From Serratia grimesii NBRC 13537 (GTDB lineage Bacteria; Pseudomonadota; Gammaproteobacteria; Enterobacterales; Enterobacteriaceae): 64,000 bases of DNA. The translations under genes were made by a program, and so were the position numbers. Where the stretch lies: the NCBI RefSeq assembly GCF_001590905.1, contig NZ_BCTT01000010.1:186001-250000 (forward strand), in the 5' to 3' direction. Shown here one piece after another: positions 7,485 to 16,900 of the stretch. The notes beneath the pieces are model-generated. The model saw nothing but the letters and a program-made list of their open reading frames with translations, searched no databases and was not told where the DNA came from. How positions within the stretch are numbered: position 1 is the first letter of the stretch; each line of letters starts with the position of its first letter.

Positions 7485-8561
7485 TCATGGCGAGCCGGCG
7501 ATATTCTGGCCATCGCTAAACGCCACCTTGACGATGCTAAACTCACGCGTGCGATCAGCATGGACCGTATCGGCAAAGAGACGAGGATAACGTGAATTGA
7601 CGACCCAAACCTCGCCATCCTTGACGGCCGCCGCAGTGGGTCCATCCAATCCCGGCGGCGTGGCAACCGCGGTAATGCGGGCGCTAGCCCAGCCGTCGGA
7701 TGAGGAAAGCAGCGTCACATCCCCCGACATACCTCGCCCGGCGCCAGGGAAAGACTGTACCACCACCAGAGTGTCAGGGCTTTTGAGACGTAACCCATCG
7801 GGCCCTTTCAAGCGCTGTGGCAGCTTGATTTCGTTTAGCGTGTGCGTTCCATCCAGCGCCACCTTCCACAACAGACCACGGGAATAGTCCCCGGCGATCA
7901 GATAGCCATCCGGGTGGTAAACAATGCCGTTGAGATAGGGTTTTGCCCCCGATGCCGCAGTGGTCGTGACGGGCATCAGGCGTTCGGAACGCACCAGTAT
8001 CGAAACCGCCTTGGTTGTCTGGTCGATTTTATAAATCTGTGGTTGAAAACTATCGGTAACGTAGACATTGCCTTGCGCATCAATGGCCAGATCGTTGGCA
8101 AGCGTCGGTCCTTTGCTCAACGGCGAAAAATCATATACATGCTGCAGTGCACCGCTGTCGAGATCAAACTCAAGCACCTGCGCAACGCGATTGCGCATAC
8201 CAGGTGAAGATTTGAGCGCAATGCCTACATCTTCGTTGCAAACCAGCACGCGGTTGCGCACTGCGTCAACGACAATACCGGAAGTCGTGATTTGTGAACG
8301 ACCGCCAGCGAAACGCCTGTAGCGCCCGTCCTTATAAACCAGTCCAATCTGCCCGCCACGCAGCGACGAAACCAGAAACGCCCCGGCGCGTTCATTCCAG
8401 GCAATGCTCTCAGGATATCCCCCAGCGATATCGGGGACAAAGTTGATAACTTGCACGCCCTTAGTCTGCGCGGCAGCAGCAAAGAACAAGACGAAGCTGA
8501 GCAGCAGCGTAATCCCACCAAAGCGCAGCGGTGAAGTTGATGATACGGTGTTCTGGAACAT
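7485..8561 (-). CDS. Secreted SMP-30/gluconolactonase-like beta-propeller protein
   Basis: From ATG 8561 the protein has 358 residues. It has a Sec signal peptide: a basic N-region ending LR, then a hydrophobic GITLLLSFVLFFAAAA core and a probable cleavage near AQT. The mature part shows propeller-type repeats of the SMP-30/strictosidine-synthase kind (PESIAWNERAGAFLVSS, LANDLAIDAQGNVYVTDS, LNGIVYHPDGYLIAGDY, GPDGLRLKSPDTLVVV). Such proteins are lactonases or sugar-binding proteins; the substrate is unknown and a periplasmic location is inferred. An upstream ATG at 8594 is possible. The gene lies between two copies of a 94-bp repeat, which suggests it was inserted. Confidence 0.72.
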   Translation of the reverse strand: MFQNTVSSTSPLRFGGITLLLSFVLFFAAAAQTKGVQVINFVPDIAGGYPESIAWNERAGAFLVSSLRGGQIGLVYKDGRYRRFAGGRSQITTSGIVVDAVRNRVLVCNEDVGIALKSSPGMRNRVAQVLEFDLDSGALQHVYDFSPLSKGPTLANDLAIDAQGNVYVTDSFQPQIYKIDQTTKAVSILVRSERLMPVTTTAASGAKPYLNGIVYHPDGYLIAGDYSRGLLWKVALDGTHTLNEIKLPQRLKGPDGLRLKSPDTLVVVQSFPGAGRGMSGDVTLLSSSDGWASARITAVATPPGLDGPTAAAVKDGEVWVVNSRYPRLFADTVHADRTREFSIVKVAFSDGQNIAGSP

Positions 8562-8706
8562 GGCAGGAAACCTGGTAATTAACCGGATCTGCATAGTAGT
8601 TTGGGGCTGAAAACAGCACTAGCTGGAAAAAAGGCAATACGCTAATGAAAAAATCACAGCAATCATGCGGTGGGTTGCTCAACGTGGTTCGCCAGCGAAA
8701 CGGCAC

Positions 8707-8730
8707 AAAAAAACCGCCCTTGGGCGGTTC
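8707..8730 (-). terminator. Intrinsic terminator, copy B
   Basis: GC-rich 7-bp stem, 2-base loop and seven Ts on the minus strand, directly after the small gene at 8748-8957. Confidence 0.88.
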
Positions 8731-8800
8731 ATTATCGTTTTCGGAATTTATTTCAACGCTTCCTGAATGGCGTCGGCCATCGGGCCAATGTGCTTTTCGG
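8707..8800. repeat. 94-bp direct repeat, copy B (parent copy)
   Basis: This is the partner of 7353-7446 at a constant offset of 1354 bases. Here the sequence is continuous with an intact small gene, so this looks like the original copy and 7353-7446 the duplicate. Confidence 0.88.
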
Positions 8801-8957
8801 CCGCTTTTAACTGGAAATCAACACCGTTTCCATCGTTGGTATCGGATAACGTAGCCTTAATCAGCTCCAATGCGGCTTGCACTGCCACCAGTCTTTTATG
8901 TTGTTCGTCCGTGATCGGTTTGGAACTCATGGTGGCTGGGTAGTATTGCTCTAACAT
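8748..8957 (-). CDS. Small conserved-looking protein, 69 residues
   Basis: It is a soluble, helix-prone, acidic protein starting MLEQYYPATMSSKPITDEQ and ending PMADAIQEALK. It has no membrane segment, signal peptide or recognised motif. AAGGAGA stands 7 bases before the ATG and a textbook terminator follows, so expression is very likely. I do not recognise the family. Its last 15-18 codons and terminator are duplicated at 7353-7446, downstream of the beta-propeller gene. Confidence 0.75.
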   Translation of the reverse strand: MLEQYYPATMSSKPITDEQHKRLVAVQAALELIKATLSDTNDGNGVDFQLKAAEKHIGPMADAIQEALK

Positions 8958-9131
8958 CGCTATCTCCTTGTCATTGCCTTAACGACTAACTTAACAGAAT
9001 TTAAAGATTTTTCTAATAAGACAAGCCTCTCAGACTGTTCATCAATTTAAGTCCGGTGCAAAGCACAAATCGATAAGGTGAATAAGTGAACTATAATTGG
9101 ACGAATTGAGATTTTCAGCAGGTGAACCATC

Positions 9132-9482
9132 ATGTCGTTTCAAGGAAGCTGCCATTGCGGTGCTGTCACCTTCACGGTGAACGCCGATCTGCCTCATGAA
9201 GCCCTAAGTTGCAACTGTTCAATCTGTCGCCGTAAAGGCTTGTTGCTGGCGTTCTTCCCGATCAACACCTTTGTACTGAACAGCGGTGAAGCCTTACTGC
9301 GCGGTTATACCTTCAACAAACACATTATTCAGCACCAATTTGGTCAAACTTGTGGCACCGAGGCTTTTGCCTATGGGAAAGGTCCGGACGGTTCGGAGAT
9401 GTGCGCCGTCAACCTTCGCTGTGTGCCCGATCTGGCACTCGAGTCGTTGCAAGTCCACCCCTATGACGGCGCCAGCGCCTGA
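9132..9482 (+). CDS. GFA/CENP-V family zinc-binding protein
   Basis: The 116 residues have the GFA (glutathione-dependent formaldehyde-activating enzyme-like) fold. GSCHCGAV supplies Cys7 and Cys9, and CNCSICRRKG supplies the next cysteines. The later C-x2-C-G zinc motif is altered: the sequence reads GQTCGTEAF, with Gly where the first Cys normally stands, so one ligand seems to be missing. Members often act on glutathione or small thiol adducts, but the reaction here is unknown. It stands alone and ends in a hairpin shared with the convergent oxidoreductase gene. Confidence 0.82.
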   Translation: MSFQGSCHCGAVTFTVNADLPHEALSCNCSICRRKGLLLAFFPINTFVLNSGEALLRGYTFNKHIIQHQFGQTCGTEAFAYGKGPDGSEMCAVNLRCVPDLALESLQVHPYDGASA

Positions 9483-9495
9483 ACTGTCATTGCTC

Positions 9496-9523
9496 GGCAG
9501 GCAGCCCTATGGGCTTGCCTGCC
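9496..9523. terminator. Hairpin between convergent GFA and oxidoreductase genes
   Basis: GGCAGGCA-GCCC / GGGC-T-TGCCTGCC is a 12-bp stem with one bulge and a 3-base loop. There is no long T-run, but it sits between two convergent stops. Confidence 0.6.
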
Positions 9524-9564
9524 TATCCGCCATAACCACCTACAGTGAACTCACACCGGGCACC

Positions 9565-10737
9565 TCAGCGAAACTCTACCCAACTGGCTCCTGCATCGGC
9601 CGACCGCACGCAGTTTTCGACCCAACGCACGCCCATCGCGCCGGCATGCACGTCGGGATACCATAAATCGGCCAGAAACTCCTCGTCGCGTCGATCGCTG
9701 GCGTCCATGGCCAATGCAAAACGCCTGTAGAGATTTGACCACGCCTCAAATAATCCTTCCGGATGACCGCCGCCAATACGATCATCCGCCAACGCCATAG
9801 GATCCAGATATGGCATGCCACGTTCCAAAATGCGTACTGTTTCCCCCTGTACTTCAAAACGCAGTTGGTTTGGCTGCTCATCCCACCATTCCAGACTCGC
9901 CTTTTCGCCGACAACACGTACCTTCTGCCCATGCATCGACCCACTGTTAACCGCCGAACACCACATGGAACCAACAGCACCATTTTCATATTCCATCAGT
10001 ACATAGGCGTTGTCTTCCAGCGGTGCCCGGGTTTTGACAAAACTCTGGCGGCTGCACATCAGGCGTTTGATCTTAAGCTGCGGCACCATGGTTTCCGACA
10101 GGAACAAGGGATGTGTAGCCAAATCACCCAATACATAACTGGGGCCAACAAAGCGTGGATCTACCCGCCAGCGCGTACTGGGGCTTTCTTGTTCCACCGG
10201 CGCAGCATGAAACCCATGGGAGAACTGCATGTTAATAATGCGTATTTCACCCAGCAGTCCATCGGCGATCATCTGTCGCGCCTGAAGTATTAACTGGTGC
10301 CCGGAGTAGCCATAAGTGACACCGACAATCTTATGCTGCTTTTGGCTCAATTCGACCAGCGACTGTGCCTCATCCGCAGTGAAACACAGCGGCTTTTCAC
10401 ACACCACATGCAAACCGGCCGCCAGTGCCGCCTGACAGATTGCGAAATGAGTATTGTTTGGTGTAGCAATGGAAACCGCCTCGATGCCATCCGCTCTTGC
10501 AGCTTCCTCACGAAATAGCGTGGCGTAATCCGGGTAGCAACGTTCCTGCGCCACTCCCAGGCTTTGCCCAAAGCTGCGTCCACGTTGCGCGTCTATGTCA
10601 AACGCGCCAGCCAGCAAAGTGAAAGTTCCATCGCGCAGTGCCGCAGAACGATGGATATAGCCGATCTGGCTAGTGCCGCCGCCCCCCACCATCCCCCAAC
10701 GCAGAGATCTTCCCAAAGGTTTAATGCCGTTGATCAT
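9565..10737 (-). CDS. Gfo/Idh/MocA family oxidoreductase
   Basis: This is an NAD(P)-dependent sugar or inositol-type dehydrogenase of 390 residues. The N-terminal Rossmann region has MVGGGGTSQIG near residue 16, and the family's CEKPL motif is near residue 114. The C-terminal half is the alpha/beta substrate domain. AGGAGAG precedes the ATG. It begins 14 bases after the stop of the TIM-barrel isomerase gene, and the two form an operon with a LacI-type regulator gene upstream. That combination is typical of catabolism of an inositol-like or uncommon sugar; the substrate cannot be read from the sequence. Confidence 0.88.
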   Translation of the reverse strand: MINGIKPLGRSLRWGMVGGGGTSQIGYIHRSAALRDGTFTLLAGAFDIDAQRGRSFGQSLGVAQERCYPDYATLFREEAARADGIEAVSIATPNNTHFAICQAALAAGLHVVCEKPLCFTADEAQSLVELSQKQHKIVGVTYGYSGHQLILQARQMIADGLLGEIRIINMQFSHGFHAAPVEQESPSTRWRVDPRFVGPSYVLGDLATHPLFLSETMVPQLKIKRLMCSRQSFVKTRAPLEDNAYVLMEYENGAVGSMWCSAVNSGSMHGQKVRVVGEKASLEWWDEQPNQLRFEVQGETVRILERGMPYLDPMALADDRIGGGHPEGLFEAWSNLYRRFALAMDASDRRDEEFLADLWYPDVHAGAMGVRWVENCVRSADAGASWVEFR

Positions 10738-10751
10738 CTCGTCTCTCCTGA

Positions 10752-11678
10752 TTAAAAACCGCAGGTTCGCAAATAATTGAGGCTTTCAGTTACGTCACGC
10801 AAACTGCCCTGCGCCTGACGCGGATCGCGTTCTTGCTCAATGGTGATCCAGCCCTGATAACCGCGCACCGCCAACAGTTCGCGCACAGCTGGATAATCAA
10901 TCGCCCCCTGGCCCAGAGGGCACATAACCCCTTCTGCACAAGCCGTAAAGAAATCCAACCCGCGCACCAATACATCGTGAAATACCTGCGGGTTAACGTC
11001 CTTGAAATGCAAATAATCAATGCGCGTAAAGTAACGATCGAGCCAGGTAACGGGATCCATACCTGCGTAATAAAGGTGCCCGGTATCCAGGCACAAACCC
11101 GCGGTTTGGTGTGGAATATCGATGGTCAGTTGCTCGATCTCATCGGCAAATTCGATACAGCCCCCTGCATGGGGATGCACAACCGGCCGAACGCCATACT
11201 CCTGCCAGGCTATCTCGCTGACGGTAATAATATGGTTCATCATTCTTTGCCAATCGGCTTGCGCCAACCGCGGTGCCAAAGCGGACTGCCCGGCGAATTT
11301 AGCCCGTTGTGGATCGCCGAAATCGATGATCACCAAAAACGGTGGCGAGAAATGGGTTTCGCGGATTTGTTGCGCTTTGGCTGACAGTGACAAATTGCAG
11401 CAAATGTTATGCGTCAGCTCAAGGATATGGCCAAAGTTATACTCACTGACCAAATCGTCAAAAAGGGTCCCCGCCACCAGCGATAATCCGTGCCGCTGCA
11501 ACTCGGCATTCAACGTCTGAATCTCCGTCGGTAAATAGCCCCACGGACCTAGCTCTATACTGTGATAGCCTGCTGCGCTCGCCTCCTGCAGCACAGTAGT
11601 GTAAGGCGGAAGATAGGGATTGGTAGGGTCATCCACTCCCCAACTGCAGGGTGCATTGGCGATAGGCAAAGTCATCAT
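10752..11678 (-). CDS. Sugar phosphate isomerase/epimerase (IolE-like TIM barrel)
   Basis: This xylose-isomerase-like TIM barrel has 308 residues from ATG 11678. It opens with NAPCSWGVDD, like the myo-inosose dehydratase IolE group. Probable metal ligands occur in HPHAGG, CLDTGHLYYAG, HFKDVNP and ITIEQE. The 13 codons upstream to 11717 are not family-like. It is followed by the Gfo/Idh/MocA oxidoreductase and preceded by a LacI-family gene, so a shared sugar or polyol pathway is inferred. It could be an epimerase or a dehydratase. Confidence 0.82.
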   Translation of the reverse strand: MMTLPIANAPCSWGVDDPTNPYLPPYTTVLQEASAAGYHSIELGPWGYLPTEIQTLNAELQRHGLSLVAGTLFDDLVSEYNFGHILELTHNICCNLSLSAKAQQIRETHFSPPFLVIIDFGDPQRAKFAGQSALAPRLAQADWQRMMNHIITVSEIAWQEYGVRPVVHPHAGGCIEFADEIEQLTIDIPHQTAGLCLDTGHLYYAGMDPVTWLDRYFTRIDYLHFKDVNPQVFHDVLVRGLDFFTACAEGVMCPLGQGAIDYPAVRELLAVRGYQGWITIEQERDPRQAQGSLRDVTESLNYLRTCGF

Positions 11679-11723
11679 TTTTGTTCCGTTTCGAGGTGGG
11701 CGTGACGTCAGTATCAAACAAAC

Positions 11724-11810
11724 GTTTCGAAACCATCAATGATGAAATTTTCATTTTTTGATAGTGATCGCGTTAATTTAAATCATTTAAATGATAGTTT
11801 TTTATCAAAA
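11724..11810 (-). promoter_or_regulatory. Candidate operator cluster before the isomerase operon
   Basis: Three symmetric sites lie in the 206-bp gap between the isomerase start and the LacI gene. The palindrome GTTTCGAAAC (11724-11733) overlaps AAACGTTT. ATGAAA-T-TTTCAT is at 11742-11754. TTTTATCAAAA is at 11800-11810. The central-CG palindrome is the shape LacI-family proteins favour. TTTTATCAAAA recurs, inverted, in front of the lacI-type gene itself. Confidence 0.45.
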
Positions 11811-11884
11811 CAAGACAGGACGGCGTATAGACGGTATCAGGAAATTAAAAGCGGAGGACGGCCCCCGTACAGGGAGCCTGGCAG

Positions 11885-12928
11885 TCAGATATTTTCTTTA
11901 GTGATCAGATCAAAACGATTAATGACATGCATAAAACCGGACGACTCACTGGCTGCAGCCGCCACAAAAGTGGTGATAACTGACGCGGCGAATTCGGCAA
12001 TGCGGTGCCTGAGCATCAAATCCAACGTGCCGTCAAACAATGCCATATCCCCTCCGTCCACCGGACCATGGCAAACCAACATCACCTCATGTTGTCTGCC
12101 ACTCTCCCGCAACGCAGTGATAATGCCTTCCACGCCACCGCACGGTGCATAGAGGGCCACGAGATCAGGGTATTGTGCCAGTAAGGACTGGGTTACTTGC
12201 CTGGCACTTTCTGCCTGTTCATGGTTACGTACCGGCTCAAGTACCCGATGAGCGCTCAGATGTTCACGCAGGTAAGATCGAAAACTGATTTCGCAGGTTT
12301 CCTGGCACAAAAATCGGTTATCGCCGATGATCACACCAACATCTCCTTGTTGACGGCACAGCCGCTCCACTGCCCAAGCCGCAGTACGGCCAGCCTGCTG
12401 GTTATCCAACCCGATGTAACCGGTACGGCTATGCACGGACAGATCCGACAACAACGTGAACACCTTGACGCCCCGTCGGGTCGCCTCTTCAACCGCATAG
12501 CGAATCATCGGGTTATCCAACGCCAATACCCCGATCACATCCACACTCTGGCTTAAGTGTGTAATGGCGGCGGCAGTCTCACTGACTGCACTGATATCAT
12601 GAAAAATAAACTGCGGGGGACATGCCGGCTCGTGAAATAATGCGGCTTGTTCCCGCAAATTTTCCGCCAGTTGTGCGTAAAATGAGTGCTCCTTTTGCAG
12701 CAGGATAAACCCCATTTTTATCCGGACAACCGGTTTCCCAGCCGCTTCGAATAGCCTGTGCGATTTCTCTAAGGCGAACCCCAATTTTTGCGCTGCCGCA
12801 ATGACCTTACGTTCCGTTTCCGGTCGCACCGTTGCACGCTGATTTATCACCCGGTCAACCGTAGCAATGCCGACATGCGCCTCTCTGGCGATGGCGGCCA
12901 GGGTCGTTTTCTTGCCTGCCATACTCAT
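11885..12928 (-). CDS. LacI family transcriptional regulator
   Basis: The 347 residues begin with a LacI HTH (TLAAIAREAHVGIATVDRVIN), the hinge region (RPETERKVIAAAQKLGF), and then a periplasmic-binding-protein-like effector domain of the sugar-binding type. AGGAG stands just before ATG 12928. It is transcribed in the same direction as, and upstream of, the isomerase and dehydrogenase genes. It probably represses them and itself; a TTTTGATAAAA site sits immediately upstream of its own ribosome site. The inducer is not known. Confidence 0.88.
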   Translation of the reverse strand: MSMAGKKTTLAAIAREAHVGIATVDRVINQRATVRPETERKVIAAAQKLGFALEKSHRLFEAAGKPVVRIKMGFILLQKEHSFYAQLAENLREQAALFHEPACPPQFIFHDISAVSETAAAITHLSQSVDVIGVLALDNPMIRYAVEEATRRGVKVFTLLSDLSVHSRTGYIGLDNQQAGRTAAWAVERLCRQQGDVGVIIGDNRFLCQETCEISFRSYLREHLSAHRVLEPVRNHEQAESARQVTQSLLAQYPDLVALYAPCGGVEGIITALRESGRQHEVMLVCHGPVDGGDMALFDGTLDLMLRHRIAEFAASVITTFVAAAASESSGFMHVINRFDLITKENI

Positions 12929-12939
12929 CTCCTATCATA

Positions 12940-12950
12940 TTTTGATAAAA
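12940..12950 (-). promoter_or_regulatory. Candidate autoregulatory operator of the LacI gene
   Basis: TTTTGATAAAA, the reverse complement of the TTTTATCAAAA at 11800-11810, lies 12 bases upstream of the LacI-type gene's start, flanked by two TATCAT half-sites (12933-12938, 12953-12958). Confidence 0.4.
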
Positions 12951-13035
12951 GCTATCATGCAAAATGCGCCTGAAGAAACCCGGCGGCAGCGTTTGTGTGA
13001 ATGGGCACGTTAATGAGGTATGGCGGAGGCAAGGT

Positions 13036-13452
13036 TTACCGATAAACGGAGAATTTTTTCGTTAGCGGCTTAAGTTGTTCTGTGTCCCCATACAGCGCCA
13101 CAGCAACGAACTCCAGTTTTTCATAGTCTGTATTCGCAGTATCAGCGATCTGCTGCTCTGCGGAATGTGACAACATGGTGGTGGTGAAGAAGTTCGCCAG
13201 CACCGCCTCTTCCTTACATTTAAGGATCAAATTGCTGAGCTGGCTGCTGTTTTTCGCCTGCAGGATCACGATCGGGTAATGACTCATATTGGCGCTTACG
13301 CCTTCAATAGCGCTAGGGTAATGATGGAATTCACGCTGCTCGATCAAATCGGTAATGCCTGCCGTCAAATGGCAGGACGCGTTGAACAAGGTTGCAGGTT
13401 CGTGGTTGCGGTTTAGGATGATATAGAACTTCTTCTCATTGTCGCTGTACAT
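13036..13452 (-). CDS. DUF2000-type protein
   Basis: This 138-residue soluble protein opens KKFYIILNRNHEPATLFNASCHLTAGI, the pattern of DUF2000 proteins, which have a peptidyl-tRNA-hydrolase-like fold. The later YPIVILQAKNSSQLSNLI segment also fits. No function is established. CCAAGGAGAG precedes the ATG by about 5 bases. It is single, between the LacI gene and the AT-rich leader of the polyketide synthase, and reads away from the latter. Confidence 0.7.
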   Translation of the reverse strand: MYSDNEKKFYIILNRNHEPATLFNASCHLTAGITDLIEQREFHHYPSAIEGVSANMSHYPIVILQAKNSSQLSNLILKCKEEAVLANFFTTTMLSHSAEQQIADTANTDYEKLEFVAVALYGDTEQLKPLTKKFSVYR

Positions 13453-13981
13453 GTGTCTCTCCTTGGATACTGCTGTCAGTGTGACTCAGACGGGCTGTAA
13501 TCTTCAATGATATTGATCAGCGCTGCCGTAAAAATGACATACCGTATCAATATCGCAGTGCCTCACCATCGAACCAGACAAAAAAGGAAATAAAGCCGTT
13601 TTGAAATTATAGAAATAAAGATAATAACCAATTCTAAACATTAAAATTAAAACCAACACAGCTATACCAATAATAAATATGGATATTACCTGATAATTAT
13701 TCATATTTCTTCGCAGAAAATAAATATAAATCTTTTTAGATATACCCGAAAAAAATAATATCATATGAATTCAATAAAAATAAAAAACCAAATAAAACAT
13801 GCCGATATAAAAAGATCGCTAAAAACAATAAAATATAAATGTAAAAAAAAATTAACTATCTATAATAGTTTGCTGGTATCTCACTACAGAGTAAATTAAT
13901 GAATAAACCCTAGTTAAATAGTCAACTAACAAACCAATTACATTCAAAAAAATCCTATATTTTTATAATGGAGGTCACCTT
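13453..13981. promoter_or_regulatory. AT-rich leader and promoter region of the polyketide synthase
   Basis: This 529-bp non-coding stretch is very AT-rich from about 13600 onward, unlike the surroundings. A TATAAT hexamer at 13861-13866 is a plausible -10, with no good -35; it would give a leader of about 110 nt. A minus-strand frame with a hydrophobic segment (13504-13764) has only a weak ribosome site and is not called. High AT content upstream of a foreign-looking gene suggests H-NS-type silencing (inference). Confidence 0.4.
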
Positions 13982-16900
13982 ATGTCTATGAAAAGAGAAC
14001 CTATTGCTATTATTGGGATTGGCTGCAAAACCCCTGGAAATGCGAATAATCACAAAGAGTTATGGAATATGTTACTGAAAGGCACCGACGGAATTACTGA
14101 CGTCCCGCCTGATCGCTGGAATAAAGACAAATTCTACGATCCAGATACAAATAAAGCCGGAAAAACCAAGACCGCACGCGGTGGCTTTATCAACGGAATT
14201 GATAAATTTGATAATGAATTTTTTAATATTTTCCCCAAAGAAGCAGAAAACATTGACCCGCAACAACGGTTATTATTGCAGGCCACGTTCGAAGCCTTAG
14301 AGGATGCTGGCGATCGTCTTGAAGATTTCCTTGGTTCCAGAACTGCCGTCTATGTTGGATCGTTCGCCAATGATTATCAGGATATTTTAGCTGATCCAAA
14401 TAACCGTTATCGTATCAGCCCGCAATCAACAATGGGCACCTCGCTGACCTCGTTGGCAAACCGTATTTCCTATTTGTACGATTTAAAAGGTCCCAGCATT
14501 TCATTGGATACCGCCTGCTCCGCTTCTTTGGTGGCCATTCATCTGGCCTGCCAAAGCATTTGGCACCGCGAAGCGGATCGCGCCGTCGCCGGTGGCGTAA
14601 ATATTAATATCAACCCCGCACAAACCATCATGCTATCTAAAGGTAATTTCCTGAGCGCTGACGGGCTTTGCAAGAGCTTCGACGAAAGCGGTAACGGCTA
14701 CGTGCGCGGCGAAGGCGTGGGCATGGTCTATTTAAAACCGCTGTCGAAAGCGCTGGCGGATAACAACAAAATCTACGCGTTAATTCGTGGCAGCGCATGT
14801 AACTCCGACGGCTATACCCCGGCAGGTTTCACTGTTCCCAACCCCGATTCCCAAACCGCCATGCTGCAGGCAGCTTATCAGGGCGCTGGCATCGATCCCG
14901 GGCGCGTACAATACATCGAAGCGCACGGCACCGGCACCTCTGTCGGCGATCCTTTGGAAACGCGCGCCTTCGCCAACCTGTTTAGTCAACGGCCTGCGAC
15001 GCAACCGCTGCTCATCGGTTCAATAAAGAGCAATATCGGCCACCTAGAAGGCGCCGCCGGCGTTGCCGGGTTTATCAAACTAGCGCTCTGCCTTCACCAT
15101 AAACAGATCCCCGCTAACCTTCATTTCAACCGACCGAATCCCAAAATTGACTTTGAAAATTGGCGGCTGAAAGTAGTTGAGCACAACCAACCCTGGCCGG
15201 CCCCAGCTGATGGAACTCCTCGCGTCGGTGGCGTCAACTCCTTCGGCGCTGGCGGCACCAACGCCCACGTGGTGATGGAAGAATATGTGCCGGATAGTGA
15301 GATCATTGTTGGACAGGACCTGGCCGAAGACATTGAGCCGGAGGTCAACTTGTTCACCTGCAGCGCGCAAACGCAGGAAGCCCTGAAAGCCCAACTGAAC
15401 GCCTATCAGAGCTATCTGTCTGCCGGAAAAATCAATCTAAACGACCTCTGTTTCAATGCCGGCCAGCATCGATCTTCACTGCGCCATCGCCTGGCCATCG
15501 CCGCCCGTTCTCCTGAGGAATTGTCCAGCAAAATTAGTGCATTCCTGAGCGATGAGCCACTGGAAGGTACGGTGTCCGGACAACCACAGGAGAAAAAACC
15601 ACGGTTGGCCTTCGTGTTTACCGGCCAAGGGCCTCAGTGGTACGCCATGGGTCGCCAGTTGATAGATACCGAACCGGTCTTCCGCCACGTGATCGCTACA
15701 GTCGACAAGCTGTTCGTCAATATCGCCGGCTGGTCGCTGCTGGAGGAAATGAGCCGCGGCAAGGCAGAATCGCGTGTCAGCGATACGCGCATCGCCCAAC
15801 CGGCCATCATGGCGTTGCAGATCGCCCTGGTTGAACTGTGGAAACACAACGGTATCGAACCGGCAGGTGTGATCGGCCACTCGATCGGCGAAGTGGCCGC
15901 CGCCTACACCGCAGGTGCCCTGACGTTGGAACAGGCGGTGCAAGTGATCTTCCATCGCAGCCGCGGCCAGCATGCCGCCGCTGGCAAAGGTGCAATGCTG
16001 GCGGTCGGCGTCGATCTGGTTGCCGCCGAAAAGCTGATCGCCAAGGTGGCCGACCGCGTTTCGGTAGCGGCGATCAACGGACCGGAGAGCATCACACTCT
16101 CCGGCGATCGGGCCCCGCTGGAGGAGATTGCCCGTCAGTTGGAACAACAGGACATCTTCCACCGCTTCCTGAAGGTGGACGTGCCTTTCCACTCGCATCA
16201 TATGGCACCACTCAAAGAAGAATTGATCGGTTCGCTTAACGACCTGCAGCCCAGCGCAGCACAGATCGCCCTCTATTCCACGGTCAGTGGCAAGCGGGAA
16301 GACGGCCTTCACCTGGTCAGCGATTATTGGTACCAAAACGTGCGCGATCCGGTGTATTTCGCCCCTGCGCTGCAGCGCATGATCGAAGACGGTTTCGACA
16401 CCTTCATCGAAATCGGCCCTCATCCGGCCCTGAGCGGTGGCGCTGAGGAACTGTTCGCCAACCTCAATGCTGACGCACGCATCTACCCCTCGATCCGTCG
16501 CCAGGAAGACGAAGCGCTGCGGTTGAAGCAAACGCTGGGCGCGTTGTACGTCGCCGGACAGCCTATGAACTGGGCTAAGGTCTGCCCCGGGGCTAAACGG
16601 TTGCATGACTTGCCGCGTTACGCCTGGCAACAAAAACGTTTTTGGAACGAGAGCCTCGCGCACCAACATCATCGCCTCCAATTAAGTTTGCACCCTAATA
16701 TCACGCAGCATCAGGCTTCAGGCGTCACCCCGGACAGACACGTGTTCAAGGTGTTTCTCGACAGCCAGGCCGAGCCTTACCTCAGCGAACACCGCATGGA
16801 CGACATGATCCTCTTCCCTGGTTCCGGTCATCTGGAGATCGCCATGGCGGCGGCGAAAAAAGCGTTTGGTGAATCTTTCCGTTATCTGATGGACATCAGC

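Noticed and set aside
13504-13764. Minus-strand frame with a hydrophobic segment upstream of the PKS
   Set aside because: It lies in very AT-rich DNA where hydrophobic codons (Ile, Leu, Phe) arise by chance, has a weak ribosome site and no recognisable family.
15476-16681. 401-codon minus-strand open frame inside the PKS AT region
   Set aside because: It is antisense to the conserved AT domain, lacks a ribosome site and recognisable motifs, and is explained by GC-rich codon bias.
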